Shown: piece after piece, positions 16,424-25,191 of the stretch
Numbering within the stretch: the first letter of the stretch is position 1
Layout: every line of letters begins with the position of its first letter
Assembly (NCBI RefSeq): GCF_001746835.1
Contig: NZ_CP016094.1
Span: forward strand, 3,177,501 to 3,241,500
DNA: 64,000 bases
Source of the DNA: Lacunisphaera limnophila
GTDB lineage: Bacteria; Verrucomicrobiota; Verrucomicrobiia; Opitutales; Opitutaceae
Reading direction: 5' to 3'
The notes under the pieces: generated by a model
Databases searched by the model: none
Told to the model about the DNA's origin: nothing
What the model saw: the letters and a program-made list of their open reading frames with translations, nothing else
Made by a program: the position numbers and the translations under genes

Positions 16424-19400
16424 TCAGGCGGCGACGCGGTCGGGCGGGCGTTGGGTCGAACCGGAGCTGTGGCTGCGGTCCACGATGGCCTTGAGATCGG
16501 CGGCGAGCTTGGAGAGCTCCTGGGCGGCGCTGAGGGTGTTGCGGGCGCCCTCGGTGGTGGCGCGGGTGGCCTGGGAGATGCCCGTGATGTTCTTCGCCAT
16601 ATCGGCGCTGCCGGCGGCGGCCTCGCTGGCATTGCGGGCGATCTCGTTGGTCGTGGCGGATTGCTCCTCCACCGCGCTGGCGATGGTGGACTGGATATCG
16701 TTGATCTGGCCGATGATGCGGCTGATGTCACCGATGGCGGTGACGGCGCCCTTGGTGTCGGTCTGGATCGCCTCGATCTTGCGCGAGATGTCCTCGGTGG
16801 CGGCGGCCGTCTGGCGGGCGAGCTCCTTGACCTCGTTGGCCACGACGGCGAAGCCCTTGCCGGCCTCGCCGGCGCGGGCGGCCTCGATGGTGGCATTGAG
16901 GGCGAGCAGGTTGGTCTGCTGCGCGATGGAGGTGATGACCTTGATGACCTCGCCAATCTCGTTGGAGCTTTCGCCGAGCTTGGTGACGGTGGTGTTGGTG
17001 TCGGTGGCGGCCTTGACGGCGGCGGTGGCGACGCGGGCGGACTCGGCGGCGTTGCGGGCGATCTCCTTGATGGTGGCGTTCATCTCCTCGGCGGCGGTGG
17101 CGACGGTGCCGACGTTCTTGCTGACCTGCTCGGAGCCGGCGGCGACGACGTCGGACTGCTCGGAGGAGGCCGTGCTGGCCTCGGTCATCTGCTTGGCGGT
17201 GGCGGAGAGTTCCTCCGCGGCGGAGGCGACGGTCTGGGAGTGGGTGGTGACGGCCTCGAGGGTCTGCTTGAGGCTGGCTTCCGCGTGCTTGCGCGGCGTG
17301 ATGTCGGACGCGAGCAACACGATGCGGGTGACCTTGCCGGTCACGTCCACGCGCGGGTTGTACGTGGCCTGGATCCAGACCTCGTGGCCGCCCTTGCCGA
17401 CGGTGCGATACTCGGCGGTGATGAACTTGCCGGCGTTCAGGTCGTTCCAGAGCTGGCCATAGGCGGCGGACGCCGACTGGGCGGAGTCGAGCAGGATGCG
17501 GTGATGCTGGCCCTTGATCTCGCCGAGGGAGTACCCGTAGCTGCGGAGGAAGTTGTCATTCGCCGTAAGGATGGCGCCTTGGGCATCGAACTCGATGACC
17601 AGCTGGTTGCGATTGGTCTCGGCCAACTGGCGGTCGTTGTTGGTCGACTCCACCTTGGCGGCGGTGATGTCCGTGGCGATCTTCACGATCTTCGTCACGC
17701 GACCCACCTCGTCGAGCACGGGGGCGTAGACCGCCTGGATCCAGACTTCTTTGCCCTCCTTGTTGATCCGCTTGAACACATCGGAATTGCTTTTGCCGGC
17801 GTTCAGATCCGCCCAGAACTGGGCGTAGGTCGGTGTGCCACTGATGGCCGGGTCGACAAAGATGCGATGGTGGCGGCCCTTGATCTCATCCAAGGTGTAA
17901 CCCAAGGTCTTGAGGAAGTTGTCGTTGGCGAGTTGCACGATGCCCTTGGTGTCGAACTCGATGTAGGCGTAGTTGGTGTTGATGGCGTCGAGGATGGCCT
18001 TGGCGTTCTGACGCTCGACCTCGCTGGCGGTGATGTCGTAGCGGATGCCGATGTATTTCACCGGCTTGCCATTGTCGCCGAGCACCGGGGCGATGACGGC
18101 ATCGACGTAGTAGGGGGTGCCGTCCTTCTTGCGGTTCTTGACCACGCCGCGGAAGGTCTGGCCGCGACCGATGGTCGACCAGAGTTCCTTGAAGACCTCC
18201 TTGGCCATGTCGGGGTGGCGCACCTTGCTGTGGGGTTTGCCGATGAGCTCCTCGCGGCTGTATTGGGAGACCTCGGTGAACTTGTCGTTGCACCAGACGA
18301 TGTCGCCCTTGAGGTCGGAGACGGAGATGATGCTGGTCTGGTTGACCATCTCGGACTGGACGCGCAGCTCGGAAATCTGGATCCAGTCGACCTGGTCGGC
18401 CTTGAAGTGCCGCTTGAGGCCCTCGCTGGTGGCGTTGCAGGCGCGGGCCATTTCGGCGACCTCGTCGCGGCCGCTGACCTGGATGGCCTGGCTGAGATTG
18501 CCCTGAGAAAGCGCGACGATGGCGGCCTTGACGTGGTTGACCGACCGCACGAGGTGACGGACGAGGAAGTACATGAGCGCCATGGCGAGGGCGAGGGCCA
18601 CGACGCCGACGATCAAGACGGTGTTCTTCAAAGTGTGGGCAACGCGGAAGGCCTCGGCGGGTTCGGCGCGGACAAAGGTGGTGAAGCCGGAGCCGACGTA
18701 GCCGAGGGTCGGGACGCTGCGGGCGTAGCCGCCCACCTGGATGAAGTCGGTGCCGGCACTCCGGGACATGCGCTCGTTGCGACCGCTGACGACGGCGCTG
18801 TAGGGACTGCCGGGCTTGGCCGCGGCGATCGCGGCGCTCTCGTTCGTGCTGAGGAAGTTGACCTTGAACAGGTCGTCCGGACGCGTGTGCTCGTAGCCGG
18901 TCTCCGTGGGGTCCACGTCGATGACGAGGTTGCCGTGGCGGTCGATCACGCTGAGCTCCGCGGAGCCGAGCTCCTGGTTCTTGATCGTGCGGTAGGTCGA
19001 GGCGACGATCTCCTCGAGCATGGAGGCATTGAAGGCGTTGTGCCAGTAGCCCACGAGGTTGCCGCGGTTGTCGCGGATCGGGGCGGTGAATGTCATGGTC
19101 CAGGCGGGGGCCTTGGCGCCGTAGAGCGCATTGGCGAGTTCGTCGACGGCCGGGTCGGTCACCACGGTGCCGCTGAGCAGGGCGGAGCCATCCGCCGCCT
19201 TGCCGGTCGTGAACTGGCCGGAGGACACGGCGCGGAACCAGGGGGTGGTGGCGACGGAGCGGCCCAGCTGGTCGGTGATGCCGGCGAGGGGCCGGTCGGT
19301 GGCGTCAACCGTGTTGATGGCGACGATGCGGCCGCCGGGTTCGGTGATGAAGCTGTAGACGTAGCAGCCGTAGGCCTTGACGTAGTTGTTGATCACCGTG

Positions 19401-19663
19401 GTGAGCTCGGCCCGCTCGGCCTCACCGAGGTTGGTGAGGTCGCGGTGCGCCACGGTGTTGAGCCCGAAGGCCTGGACGTCGCCGTAACGCTCGAAGAGGT
19501 TGCGGTCCATGGTCGCCTGGATGTTGCTGGCGGCGGCGAGCAGGGCGTAGGAGCGCTCGCGCTCCAGGCTGGCGCCCATGCGGAGGACGGTGAGGTAAAT
19601 GGCCCCGATGCTGGCGACGATGAGCAGCGTGACGGGGACGAGGATCTTGTGGCTTAGTTTCAT
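16424..19663 (-). CDS. Methyl-accepting chemotaxis protein with periplasmic Cache-like sensor and three PAS domains
   Basis: 1079 residues from ATG 19663, which begins directly with a transmembrane helix ([20 protein letters not shown], residues 7-26). The periplasmic part (30-345) is double-Cache-like. The second TM helix is about 348-368, HAMP follows to about 420, then three PAS/PAC units (about 440-550, 560-670, 690-800) with DITA/DITP endings. The C-terminal MCP signalling hairpin carries the invariant tip [19 protein letters not shown]. There is no C-terminal pentapeptide tether for CheR/CheB. It probably combines external ligand sensing with cytoplasmic redox, energy or small-molecule sensing. 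It is the only receptor in the cluster, 31 bases after cheW. Confidence 0.93.
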   Translation of the reverse strand: MKLSHKILVPVTLLIVASIGAIYLTVLRMGASLERERSYALLAAASNIQATMDRNLFERYGDVQAFGLNTVAHRDLTNLGEAERAELTTVINNYVKAYGCYVYSFITEPGGRIVAINTVDATDRPLAGITDQLGRSVATTPWFRAVSSGQFTTGKAADGSALLSGTVVTDPAVDELANALYGAKAPAWTMTFTAPIRDNRGNLVGYWHNAFNASMLEEIVASTYRTIKNQELGSAELSVIDRHGNLVIDVDPTETGYEHTRPDDLFKVNFLSTNESAAIAAAKPGSPYSAVVSGRNERMSRSAGTDFIQVGGYARSVPTLGYVGSGFTTFVRAEPAEAFRVAHTLKNTVLIVGVVALALAMALMYFLVRHLVRSVNHVKAAIVALSQGNLSQAIQVSGRDEVAEMARACNATSEGLKRHFKADQVDWIQISELRVQSEMVNQTSIISVSDLKGDIVWCNDKFTEVSQYSREELIGKPHSKVRHPDMAKEVFKELWSTIGRGQTFRGVVKNRKKDGTPYYVDAVIAPVLGDNGKPVKYIGIRYDITASEVERQNAKAILDAINTNYAYIEFDTKGIVQLANDNFLKTLGYTLDEIKGRHHRIFVDPAISGTPTYAQFWADLNAGKSNSDVFKRINKEGKEVWIQAVYAPVLDEVGRVTKIVKIATDITAAKVESTNNDRQLAETNRNQLVIEFDAQGAILTANDNFLRSYGYSLGEIKGQHHRILLDSAQSASAAYGQLWNDLNAGKFITAEYRTVGKGGHEVWIQATYNPRVDVTGKVTRIVLLASDITPRKHAEASLKQTLEAVTTHSQTVASAAEELSATAKQMTEASTASSEQSDVVAAGSEQVSKNVGTVATAAEEMNATIKEIARNAAESARVATAAVKAATDTNTTVTKLGESSNEIGEVIKVITSIAQQTNLLALNATIEAARAGEAGKGFAVVANEVKELARQTAAATEDISRKIEAIQTDTKGAVTAIGDISRIIGQINDIQSTIASAVEEQSATTNEIARNASEAAAGSADMAKNITGISQATRATTEGARNTLSAAQELSKLAADLKAIVDRSHSSGSTQRPPDRVAA

Positions 19664-19694
19664 GGCGGGCGGGGGTGAAAGGGGGGCGGTGGGC

Positions 19695-20126
19695 TCAGGC
19701 GGCGACATCGGCGCAGCGGGCGGCGTCAAGGATATGGAGGAGGCGCTGGGGGAGTTTCTGGACGCCAATAATCAAGTGCTGGGCGGCCGGGGACAGGGTT
19801 TCGGGGGGCAGTTCGAAACTGGCGGTATCGACCTCGAGCACATCGCCGATATCATCGGCGATGAGGGCGGCCACTTCGGCGCCGAGGCGGACCACGATCA
19901 GCATGGTCGGGGCTTCCGGGGCGCGACCGGGCAGCGCCAGTCGGCGGCGCAAATCCACGGCGGTCACGATCTGGCCGCGCAGGTTGATGAGCCCGTGCAC
20001 GGCGTCCGGGGCCAGCGGCACCGGGGTGAGCGGGCGGCCGCGGATGACCTCCTGAACCTCCAGGACATCAATCCCCATCAGCAGATGGTTGATCAGGAAA
20101 GTGCAGTACTGGCGGCTGGTGGACAT
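19695..20126 (-). CDS. cheW: Chemotaxis coupling protein CheW
   Basis: 143 residues, a single CheW/SH3-like domain. [21 protein letters not shown] at the start, then the coupling signature [21 protein letters not shown] and the strand [26 protein letters not shown]. It bridges the receptor to CheA. It is six bases downstream of cheA and directly upstream of the receptor gene. Confidence 0.94.
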   Translation of the reverse strand: MSTSRQYCTFLINHLLMGIDVLEVQEVIRGRPLTPVPLAPDAVHGLINLRGQIVTAVDLRRRLALPGRAPEAPTMLIVVRLGAEVAALIADDIGDVLEVDTASFELPPETLSPAAQHLIIGVQKLPQRLLHILDAARCADVAA

Positions 20127-20132
20127 GGGGAA

Positions 20133-22475
20133 TCAGGCGGCACGGTCGGCGGCGCGCAGGATGGCCGGGACGTCGACGAGGTCGGTGATGGTGCCCTGAA
20201 TGATGGCGGAGCCGGAGATGCCCGGGGCCGCGGTGCCTTCCTGGAGCTGGATGCGGTCCTCGACGATGTCGCGGATCTCGTGGACGACGAGGCCCACGGT
20301 CTTGCCGGGGCCCTGCTGGTAGACGATGACCGGCAGGCGGGCCTGGGCGGTGACCGCGCGGGCGCCGGGCAGGACCCGGTCGAGACGCACGAGCGGCAGG
20401 ATCCCGTCGCGATACTGGACCGCCTCACGGGTGCCGGAGCGTTCGAGCTTGCTGGCGGCGAATTCCTCGAGCCGGGCGGTCTTGTCGAGGGGCAGGGCGA
20501 GGTGGTCGCGGCCGGGCACGGAGAACAGCAGCAGGCGGGTCATGAGGCCGGCGCCGGCGGCGGCGAGGGCCGGATCGGCCACGGCGGTGGTAGGTTGCTC
20601 CCCGGTGATGCGGGCGTGGTTGGCCAGGCCCAGCACGTCGAGGATGAGGGCGACACAGCCGTCGCCAAGGATGGTTGCGCCCGCGAACATGGGCAGGCCC
20701 TTGAGCTGGCGGGAGAGGGGTTTGACCACGATTTCCTGGGTGTCGCACACCTCGGAGACGACGAGGCCGAAGCGGCGGCCGTCGGCCTGCAGCACGACGA
20801 TCTGGAGGTCGGAGGGGGCCTGGTCGAGTGGGCCGGCGGGCAATTTGAGTTCCCGGTCGAGGAAGACGAGCGGCATGAGCTGGCCGCGGAGGCGGAAGAC
20901 CGGCGAATCGTAGACGTGCTCGAGCGCGGCGCGGGCGGCGGCGCCCTCGAGCCGGACCAGTTCCAGCAGGTTGACCTGCGGGATGGCATACCGCTGCCGG
21001 GCGACCTCCACGAGCAGCGCCGGGATGATGGCGAGCGTCAGGGGGATCTTGATCTTGAGGGTGGTGCCCTGGCCGGGGGTGCTGTGGACGTCGACCGAGC
21101 CGCCAATCTTCTCGATGTTGGTGCGGACGACATCCATGCCGACGCCGCGGCCGGAAATGTTGGTGACCGTTTCCGCGGTGGAAAAGCCGGGGGCGAAGAT
21201 CAGGTTGACCGCGTCGCGGTCGGAGAGGCGGGCGGCCTGCTCGGGCGTGAGGAGGTTCTTCTCGAGAGCCTTGGCCTTGACGCGGGCGATATTCACACCG
21301 GCGCCGTCGTCGATGATCTCGATGATGACCTGGCCACCCTCGTGAAACGCGCGCATGATCAGCGACCCCTCCGGCGACTTGCCGGCGGCGGTGCGGACCG
21401 CGGGGGATTCCAGGCCATGGTCGACGGCGTTGCGGACGATATGGGTCAGCGGGTCGCGGATGGCCTCGATAATCGTGCGGTCCAGTTCGGTGTCGGCGCC
21501 AAAGGTATCGAGCCGGATCTGCTTGCCCAGTTCCTGGGCGATGTCGCGGACGATCCGCGGGAACTTGCCCCAGACTGTCTCGATCGGCTGCATGCGGGTC
21601 TTCATCATGTTTTCCTGCAGTTCGCCGGTGATGAGATTGATGCGCTGGGAGATCTCGCCGACCTGCTCGGGCCGGTGCTGCCGGCTGAGCGAAACCTGGC
21701 CGAGCTGGTTGCGTGCGAGCACCAGTTCCCCGACGAGGTTCATGAGCTTGTCGAGCAGGGTGATGTCGACGCGCACGGTGGAGCCGGCGGCGGCCGGGCC
21801 GGAAGCCGCCCGCGCCTCCCGGGGCGCCGCGCTGGGAGAGGGGAGATCGGCCGAGGGGAGATCGGCTGGTGCCGCGGCGGCGGGAGCGGCGGCATCGTCG
21901 AAGAGGCCCCAGTTCGCGGCGTCGGCGGCGGGGGCGGCCGGGGTCGCGGCCGCGGGTTCGTCATCGAAGAGGCCCCAGGTGGCGTTGGGGGTGGCCGCGG
22001 TCTCAGAGGCGGCGACCGGTGCCGGCGGAGGGAGAGGGCTCGGGACGGGGGTGGCCGCGGGGATCGGCGGCAGCGCCGCCGCCTTGCCGTCGCGCAGGTC
22101 CTGCAGCGTCTGGGTGAGGGCTTCGTGATCGGTGGTGCTCTCCACGCCGGTGGTGTCGATCGACTGCAGGATCTCGCGCAGGGCGTCGGAGAGGCGGAGG
22201 AGGGAGGAGCTGATCGCCGGGTTGATCTGCAGCCGGCCGGCGCGCAGGTGGTCGAGGAGTCCCTCGCCGACATGGGCGATCTTTTGGATGCGGCCGAAGC
22301 CGAGGCAGCCGGCCGTGCCCTTCAGGGTGTGGATGGCGCGGAAGATCTCGTTGAGCCGGTCGCCGGGGGCCGCGCCTTGCTCAAGTTCCAGGATGACCTG
22401 TTCATACCGGTCCAGTCCCTCATAACTTTCGGTCAGCATGTCCCGCACGAACTGCTGCTGGAGGTCGTTGTTCAT
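20133..22475 (-). CDS. cheA: Chemotaxis histidine kinase CheA with duplicated CheW-like domain
   Basis: 780 residues from ATG 22475 (the longer frame adds a Pro-rich leader). P1/HPt has phospho-His49 (IFRAIHTLKGTAG). A Pro/Ala linker (135-230) carries two copies of WGLFDD (Trp167 and Trp189) in place of a recognisable P2 domain. P3 dimerisation begins near LLDKLMNLVGELV, and the P4 kinase has the N box (HIVRNAVDHGLE), G1 (DDGAGVN) and G2 (GRGVGMDVV). P5 is CheW-like. The last about 150 residues (LLLFSVPGRDHLALPLDK to DVPAILRAA) form a second CheW-like domain. It phosphorylates both CheYs and CheB. Confidence 0.95.
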   Translation of the reverse strand: MNNDLQQQFVRDMLTESYEGLDRYEQVILELEQGAAPGDRLNEIFRAIHTLKGTAGCLGFGRIQKIAHVGEGLLDHLRAGRLQINPAISSSLLRLSDALREILQSIDTTGVESTTDHEALTQTLQDLRDGKAAALPPIPAATPVPSPLPPPAPVAASETAATPNATWGLFDDEPAAATPAAPAADAANWGLFDDAAAPAAAAPADLPSADLPSPSAAPREARAASGPAAAGSTVRVDITLLDKLMNLVGELVLARNQLGQVSLSRQHRPEQVGEISQRINLITGELQENMMKTRMQPIETVWGKFPRIVRDIAQELGKQIRLDTFGADTELDRTIIEAIRDPLTHIVRNAVDHGLESPAVRTAAGKSPEGSLIMRAFHEGGQVIIEIIDDGAGVNIARVKAKALEKNLLTPEQAARLSDRDAVNLIFAPGFSTAETVTNISGRGVGMDVVRTNIEKIGGSVDVHSTPGQGTTLKIKIPLTLAIIPALLVEVARQRYAIPQVNLLELVRLEGAAARAALEHVYDSPVFRLRGQLMPLVFLDRELKLPAGPLDQAPSDLQIVVLQADGRRFGLVVSEVCDTQEIVVKPLSRQLKGLPMFAGATILGDGCVALILDVLGLANHARITGEQPTTAVADPALAAAGAGLMTRLLLFSVPGRDHLALPLDKTARLEEFAASKLERSGTREAVQYRDGILPLVRLDRVLPGARAVTAQARLPVIVYQQGPGKTVGLVVHEIRDIVEDRIQLQEGTAAPGISGSAIIQGTITDLVDVPAILRAADRAA

Positions 22476-22497
22476 GCAGACAGAAACGGGCGGCGGG

Positions 22498-22890
22498 TCA
22501 GGCGACGGTGGCGGCCGCAATCGAACCGGGCAGCACCTTGCCGACGACCCCGAGGAGTTGGGCCTGCTGGAAAGGCTTGACGATCCAGCCGGTGGCGCCG
22601 GCGGCGCGGGCGAGGTTTTTCTTTTCCAGCTCCGACTCGGTGGTGAGAATGAGGATGGGCACGGGGCGGCCGCGGAGGGCGGCGCGGGCCTCGCGGGTGA
22701 ACGTGATGCCGTCCATCTGCGGCATGTTGACGTCGGTGATGATCAGATCGACGTGGTTGGCGGCCAGTTTCTGCAGGGCCTCGACACCGTTGGCGGCTTC
22801 CAGCGTTTCAAAGCCGGCCGTGCGCAACGTGAATACCACCATCTTACGCATGGTCAGCGCATCGTCCACGGCCAGCACGGTTTTTTTCAT
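22498..22890 (-). CDS. cheY: CheY-type single-domain response regulator (first in operon)
   Basis: 130 residues, receiver only. Asp9-Asp10 acidic pair, phospho-acceptor Asp53 (IITDVNMPQMDG), Thr in LILTTESE and Lys in GWIVKPFQ. This closely follows the classical motility CheY pattern and is directly upstream of cheA (22 bases), so it is the better candidate for the flagellar-switch effector of the two. A short Ala-rich tail follows the domain. Confidence 0.93.
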   Translation of the reverse strand: MKKTVLAVDDALTMRKMVVFTLRTAGFETLEAANGVEALQKLAANHVDLIITDVNMPQMDGITFTREARAALRGRPVPILILTTESELEKKNLARAAGATGWIVKPFQQAQLLGVVGKVLPGSIAAATVA

Positions 22891-22950
22891 AGGAGTCGGT
22901 AGGGAGTGATCGGCCGACGGCCCAACAACTTGAGTAAAAAAACACCCGCC

Positions 22951-24867
22951 TCAGAAGAGATCCACGTTGTGGCCAAGGCTGGCCACCGGCTCGCCGGCGG
23001 GGATCAGGGGTGCAGGCGTGGCCTTGGGGCGGGCGGGCTCCGGGACCGGTGGGGTCACGGGTTCGGCGCCCGCCGGCATCTCTACAAACAAATCCACATC
23101 CGGGGCCGCCAGTAGGGGGCCCGTCGGACCCATCTGGGCGGTCTGGCCCTGGTGGGTCAGGCGCTCGGACGCCATGGTGTAGCGTTTGGCGTGCTGGCGC
23201 AGTTTTTCCTTGGTCTTGAGGCACGGGTCCTGGTCCGTGCGGCCGACCCGTTCGAGCAGGGTCGACAGACTCTGGCGGGTGCCTTGGATCGCCTCGATCA
23301 GCCCGGGCATGCCGGTGATGGTGGCATGGGCTTGCTGGGCGGCGTGATGGATGGCAGCGGCGGTCTCGCCGATGCTGCCCATGACGGCGATCGCGTGGTC
23401 GCGCAGCTCGTGGAGCCGGCCCTCGCTTTCCGGGCTCCGGGCGACGAGCTGGTCGTGCTGCGCGGTGCCCCGTTGCTCGAACTCGGCCAGGAGTTCGAGG
23501 CATTCGCGCGTATCGTCGCGCAACTCGCCGAGGTCACGGGCGACCTGTTCGCTGACGTCGGAGATTTCGGCGGAGATGCCGGCCGTGCGGGCGGCCAGCA
23601 GTTCCAGCCCGGTGCCCTGGTCGATCTGGAGCGAGCGCACCTGGGCGTTCAGCGCGATGAGCCGCATGTTGATCGACAGGTCCCCCAGGGTGGTCGAGAG
23701 ACTGCTGGCAATGTTGCTGGCGGGACGGGCGGCGGCGTTGGCCTCCCTGGTCAGTTCCAGGGTCGAGACCACGATGCCCCGCACGCCGGTGAACGCATCG
23801 AGCAACTGCTGCACCATGCCGTCGGCGGACGCGGTCATCTGGGTGAATTCGTCCAGGGTCAGGGCGTTGCGGTCGATCTCGTCGGCCTGGGTCACGATGT
23901 GGCCGAGGTTGTCGATGATCTCCGTCTGGGCGCGCTGGAAGTCCTGCTCGATCTGGTCCAGCTGGGAGATCTGCACCTCCAGCAGGTGACCGAGGCCGGT
24001 GGCGTCGGTCTTCATCTCAGCCAGCGAGTCGAGCACGTGACCGCTTTTCTGGCTCACGATATCCTGGGTCTGGATGGCCGTGACGATGGCGCTGACCCGG
24101 CGGGTCAGTTCCCGGCTGAAGACCTGGATTTTCACGTCGCGCCGGGAATCGTTGCTCAGCTGCTCGTCGAGGGAGGCAATCGCCCCCTCGATCTGCGTGC
24201 GCCGGGCGCCGGTATGGCGGGAGTGCTCGTCGAAGTCGCGCACGAGCTTCGCCCGCACCCGGGAAATGGTGGCGTGGGTCTGGGCCAGCAGCGCGGTGTT
24301 CTGCTCGAAGGTTTCGCTGACCAGGGTGTGCAAGCGTTCGATTTCCGACACCACGGTGATGAAGGTGTCGCGTTGTTCCTGCTCGAGGGTGGCGGACTCG
24401 ATCTTGATCAGCACCTCGATGTAGGTGAGCGGGGCCAGCATCGATTCCATCTGATGCTGGAAGTCGAGCATGGCCTTCGTGCGTTGCTCAGTGCGGGCGA
24501 ACAGCTCGAGCAGGCGGGCGTGGTGGCCGATGCAATAGTCGATGTACTCGATCGGGCCGTGGAGGACCTGGACGGCCTCTTGAAACAGGGTCATGCCGTC
24601 GCGCTTGCCGCTGGCGATAGCCACGAGGTTCTCGCAGTGCTTGAACAGTTGCTCGATGCGGCCGTGCAGGGGGATGAAGGTCTCGCCGAGGGTGGTGAAG
24701 ACCTGCTCCATCTGGCCATTGGTCGTGCGGAGCTGCGCACTGGCGTGGTCGATCACGTCGTGGCGCTCGGGCCGGGCGATCGCCTTGGTCCGGCGTTTGA
24801 GGGATTGGAGCCACCGGTTGATCAGGCGAATGATCCTGGGGCGCTGACTGCGGGAAGGAGGGTTCAC
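22951..24867 (-). CDS. Long helical MCP-like signalling protein with C-terminal VDLF motifs
   Basis: 638 residues, almost entirely helical/coiled-coil. There is no signal peptide and no convincing transmembrane helix, so it is cytoplasmic. A segment around residue 270 (IQTQDIVSQKSGHVLDSL) resembles the QDI(V)xQ motif seen in atypical receptor-like proteins. RLIALNAQVRSLQ (about residue 405) looks like a degenerate MCP hairpin tip (compare [13 protein letters not shown] in the true receptor here). The Pro-rich tail carries PDVDLF and ends in NVDLF. Position between the STAS gene (3 bases) and cheY implies a role linking partner-switching and chemotaxis signalling. No named family recognised with certainty. 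Confidence 0.75.
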   Translation of the reverse strand: MNPPSRSQRPRIIRLINRWLQSLKRRTKAIARPERHDVIDHASAQLRTTNGQMEQVFTTLGETFIPLHGRIEQLFKHCENLVAIASGKRDGMTLFQEAVQVLHGPIEYIDYCIGHHARLLELFARTEQRTKAMLDFQHQMESMLAPLTYIEVLIKIESATLEQEQRDTFITVVSEIERLHTLVSETFEQNTALLAQTHATISRVRAKLVRDFDEHSRHTGARRTQIEGAIASLDEQLSNDSRRDVKIQVFSRELTRRVSAIVTAIQTQDIVSQKSGHVLDSLAEMKTDATGLGHLLEVQISQLDQIEQDFQRAQTEIIDNLGHIVTQADEIDRNALTLDEFTQMTASADGMVQQLLDAFTGVRGIVVSTLELTREANAAARPASNIASSLSTTLGDLSINMRLIALNAQVRSLQIDQGTGLELLAARTAGISAEISDVSEQVARDLGELRDDTRECLELLAEFEQRGTAQHDQLVARSPESEGRLHELRDHAIAVMGSIGETAAAIHHAAQQAHATITGMPGLIEAIQGTRQSLSTLLERVGRTDQDPCLKTKEKLRQHAKRYTMASERLTHQGQTAQMGPTGPLLAAPDVDLFVEMPAGAEPVTPPVPEPARPKATPAPLIPAGEPVASLGHNVDLF

Positions 24868-24870
24868 GAC

Positions 24871-25185
24871 TCAGGCACCGGCCGATTCCCGCACGATGTC
24901 GGCATACTGGCCCAAGCGGGTGAAGGTCAGGATCCTGTGCAGGTTGGGATGGGCGACGAGCAGCCGGATTTTGATACCGCGGGTGCGGCACTGTTTGATG
25001 GTGGAGACGATGAGGTTCAATCCGACGGAGTCGACGAGACGGCAGGCGCGCAAATCGATCGTGAGGATCGAGTTATCGGATACCTGGGCAGCGATGCGGC
25101 CCAAATCCGCGCGAATGCCCTCGGCATTGGTGCTCAAGATGTCGCTCGCGGCGACATAGTTGGCGGCGGTTACGGGCGGGTGCAT
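24871..25185 (-). CDS. STAS-domain anti-sigma-factor-antagonist-type protein
   Basis: 104 residues, a single STAS domain. ILTIDLRACRLVDSVGLNLIVS contains the phosphorylatable Ser53 in the loop characteristic of SpoIIAA/RsbV proteins; LLVAHPNLHRILTFTRLGQY follows. In such systems the unphosphorylated STAS protein binds a partner kinase, and a PP2C-type phosphatase reactivates it. Both activities are encoded as one fusion by the adjacent upstream gene (6 bases away). Its output target here is unknown; no sigma factor gene is in the window. Confidence 0.9.
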   Translation of the reverse strand: MHPPVTAANYVAASDILSTNAEGIRADLGRIAAQVSDNSILTIDLRACRLVDSVGLNLIVSTIKQCRTRGIKIRLLVAHPNLHRILTFTRLGQYADIVRESAGA

Positions 25186-25191
25186 AGCTAT

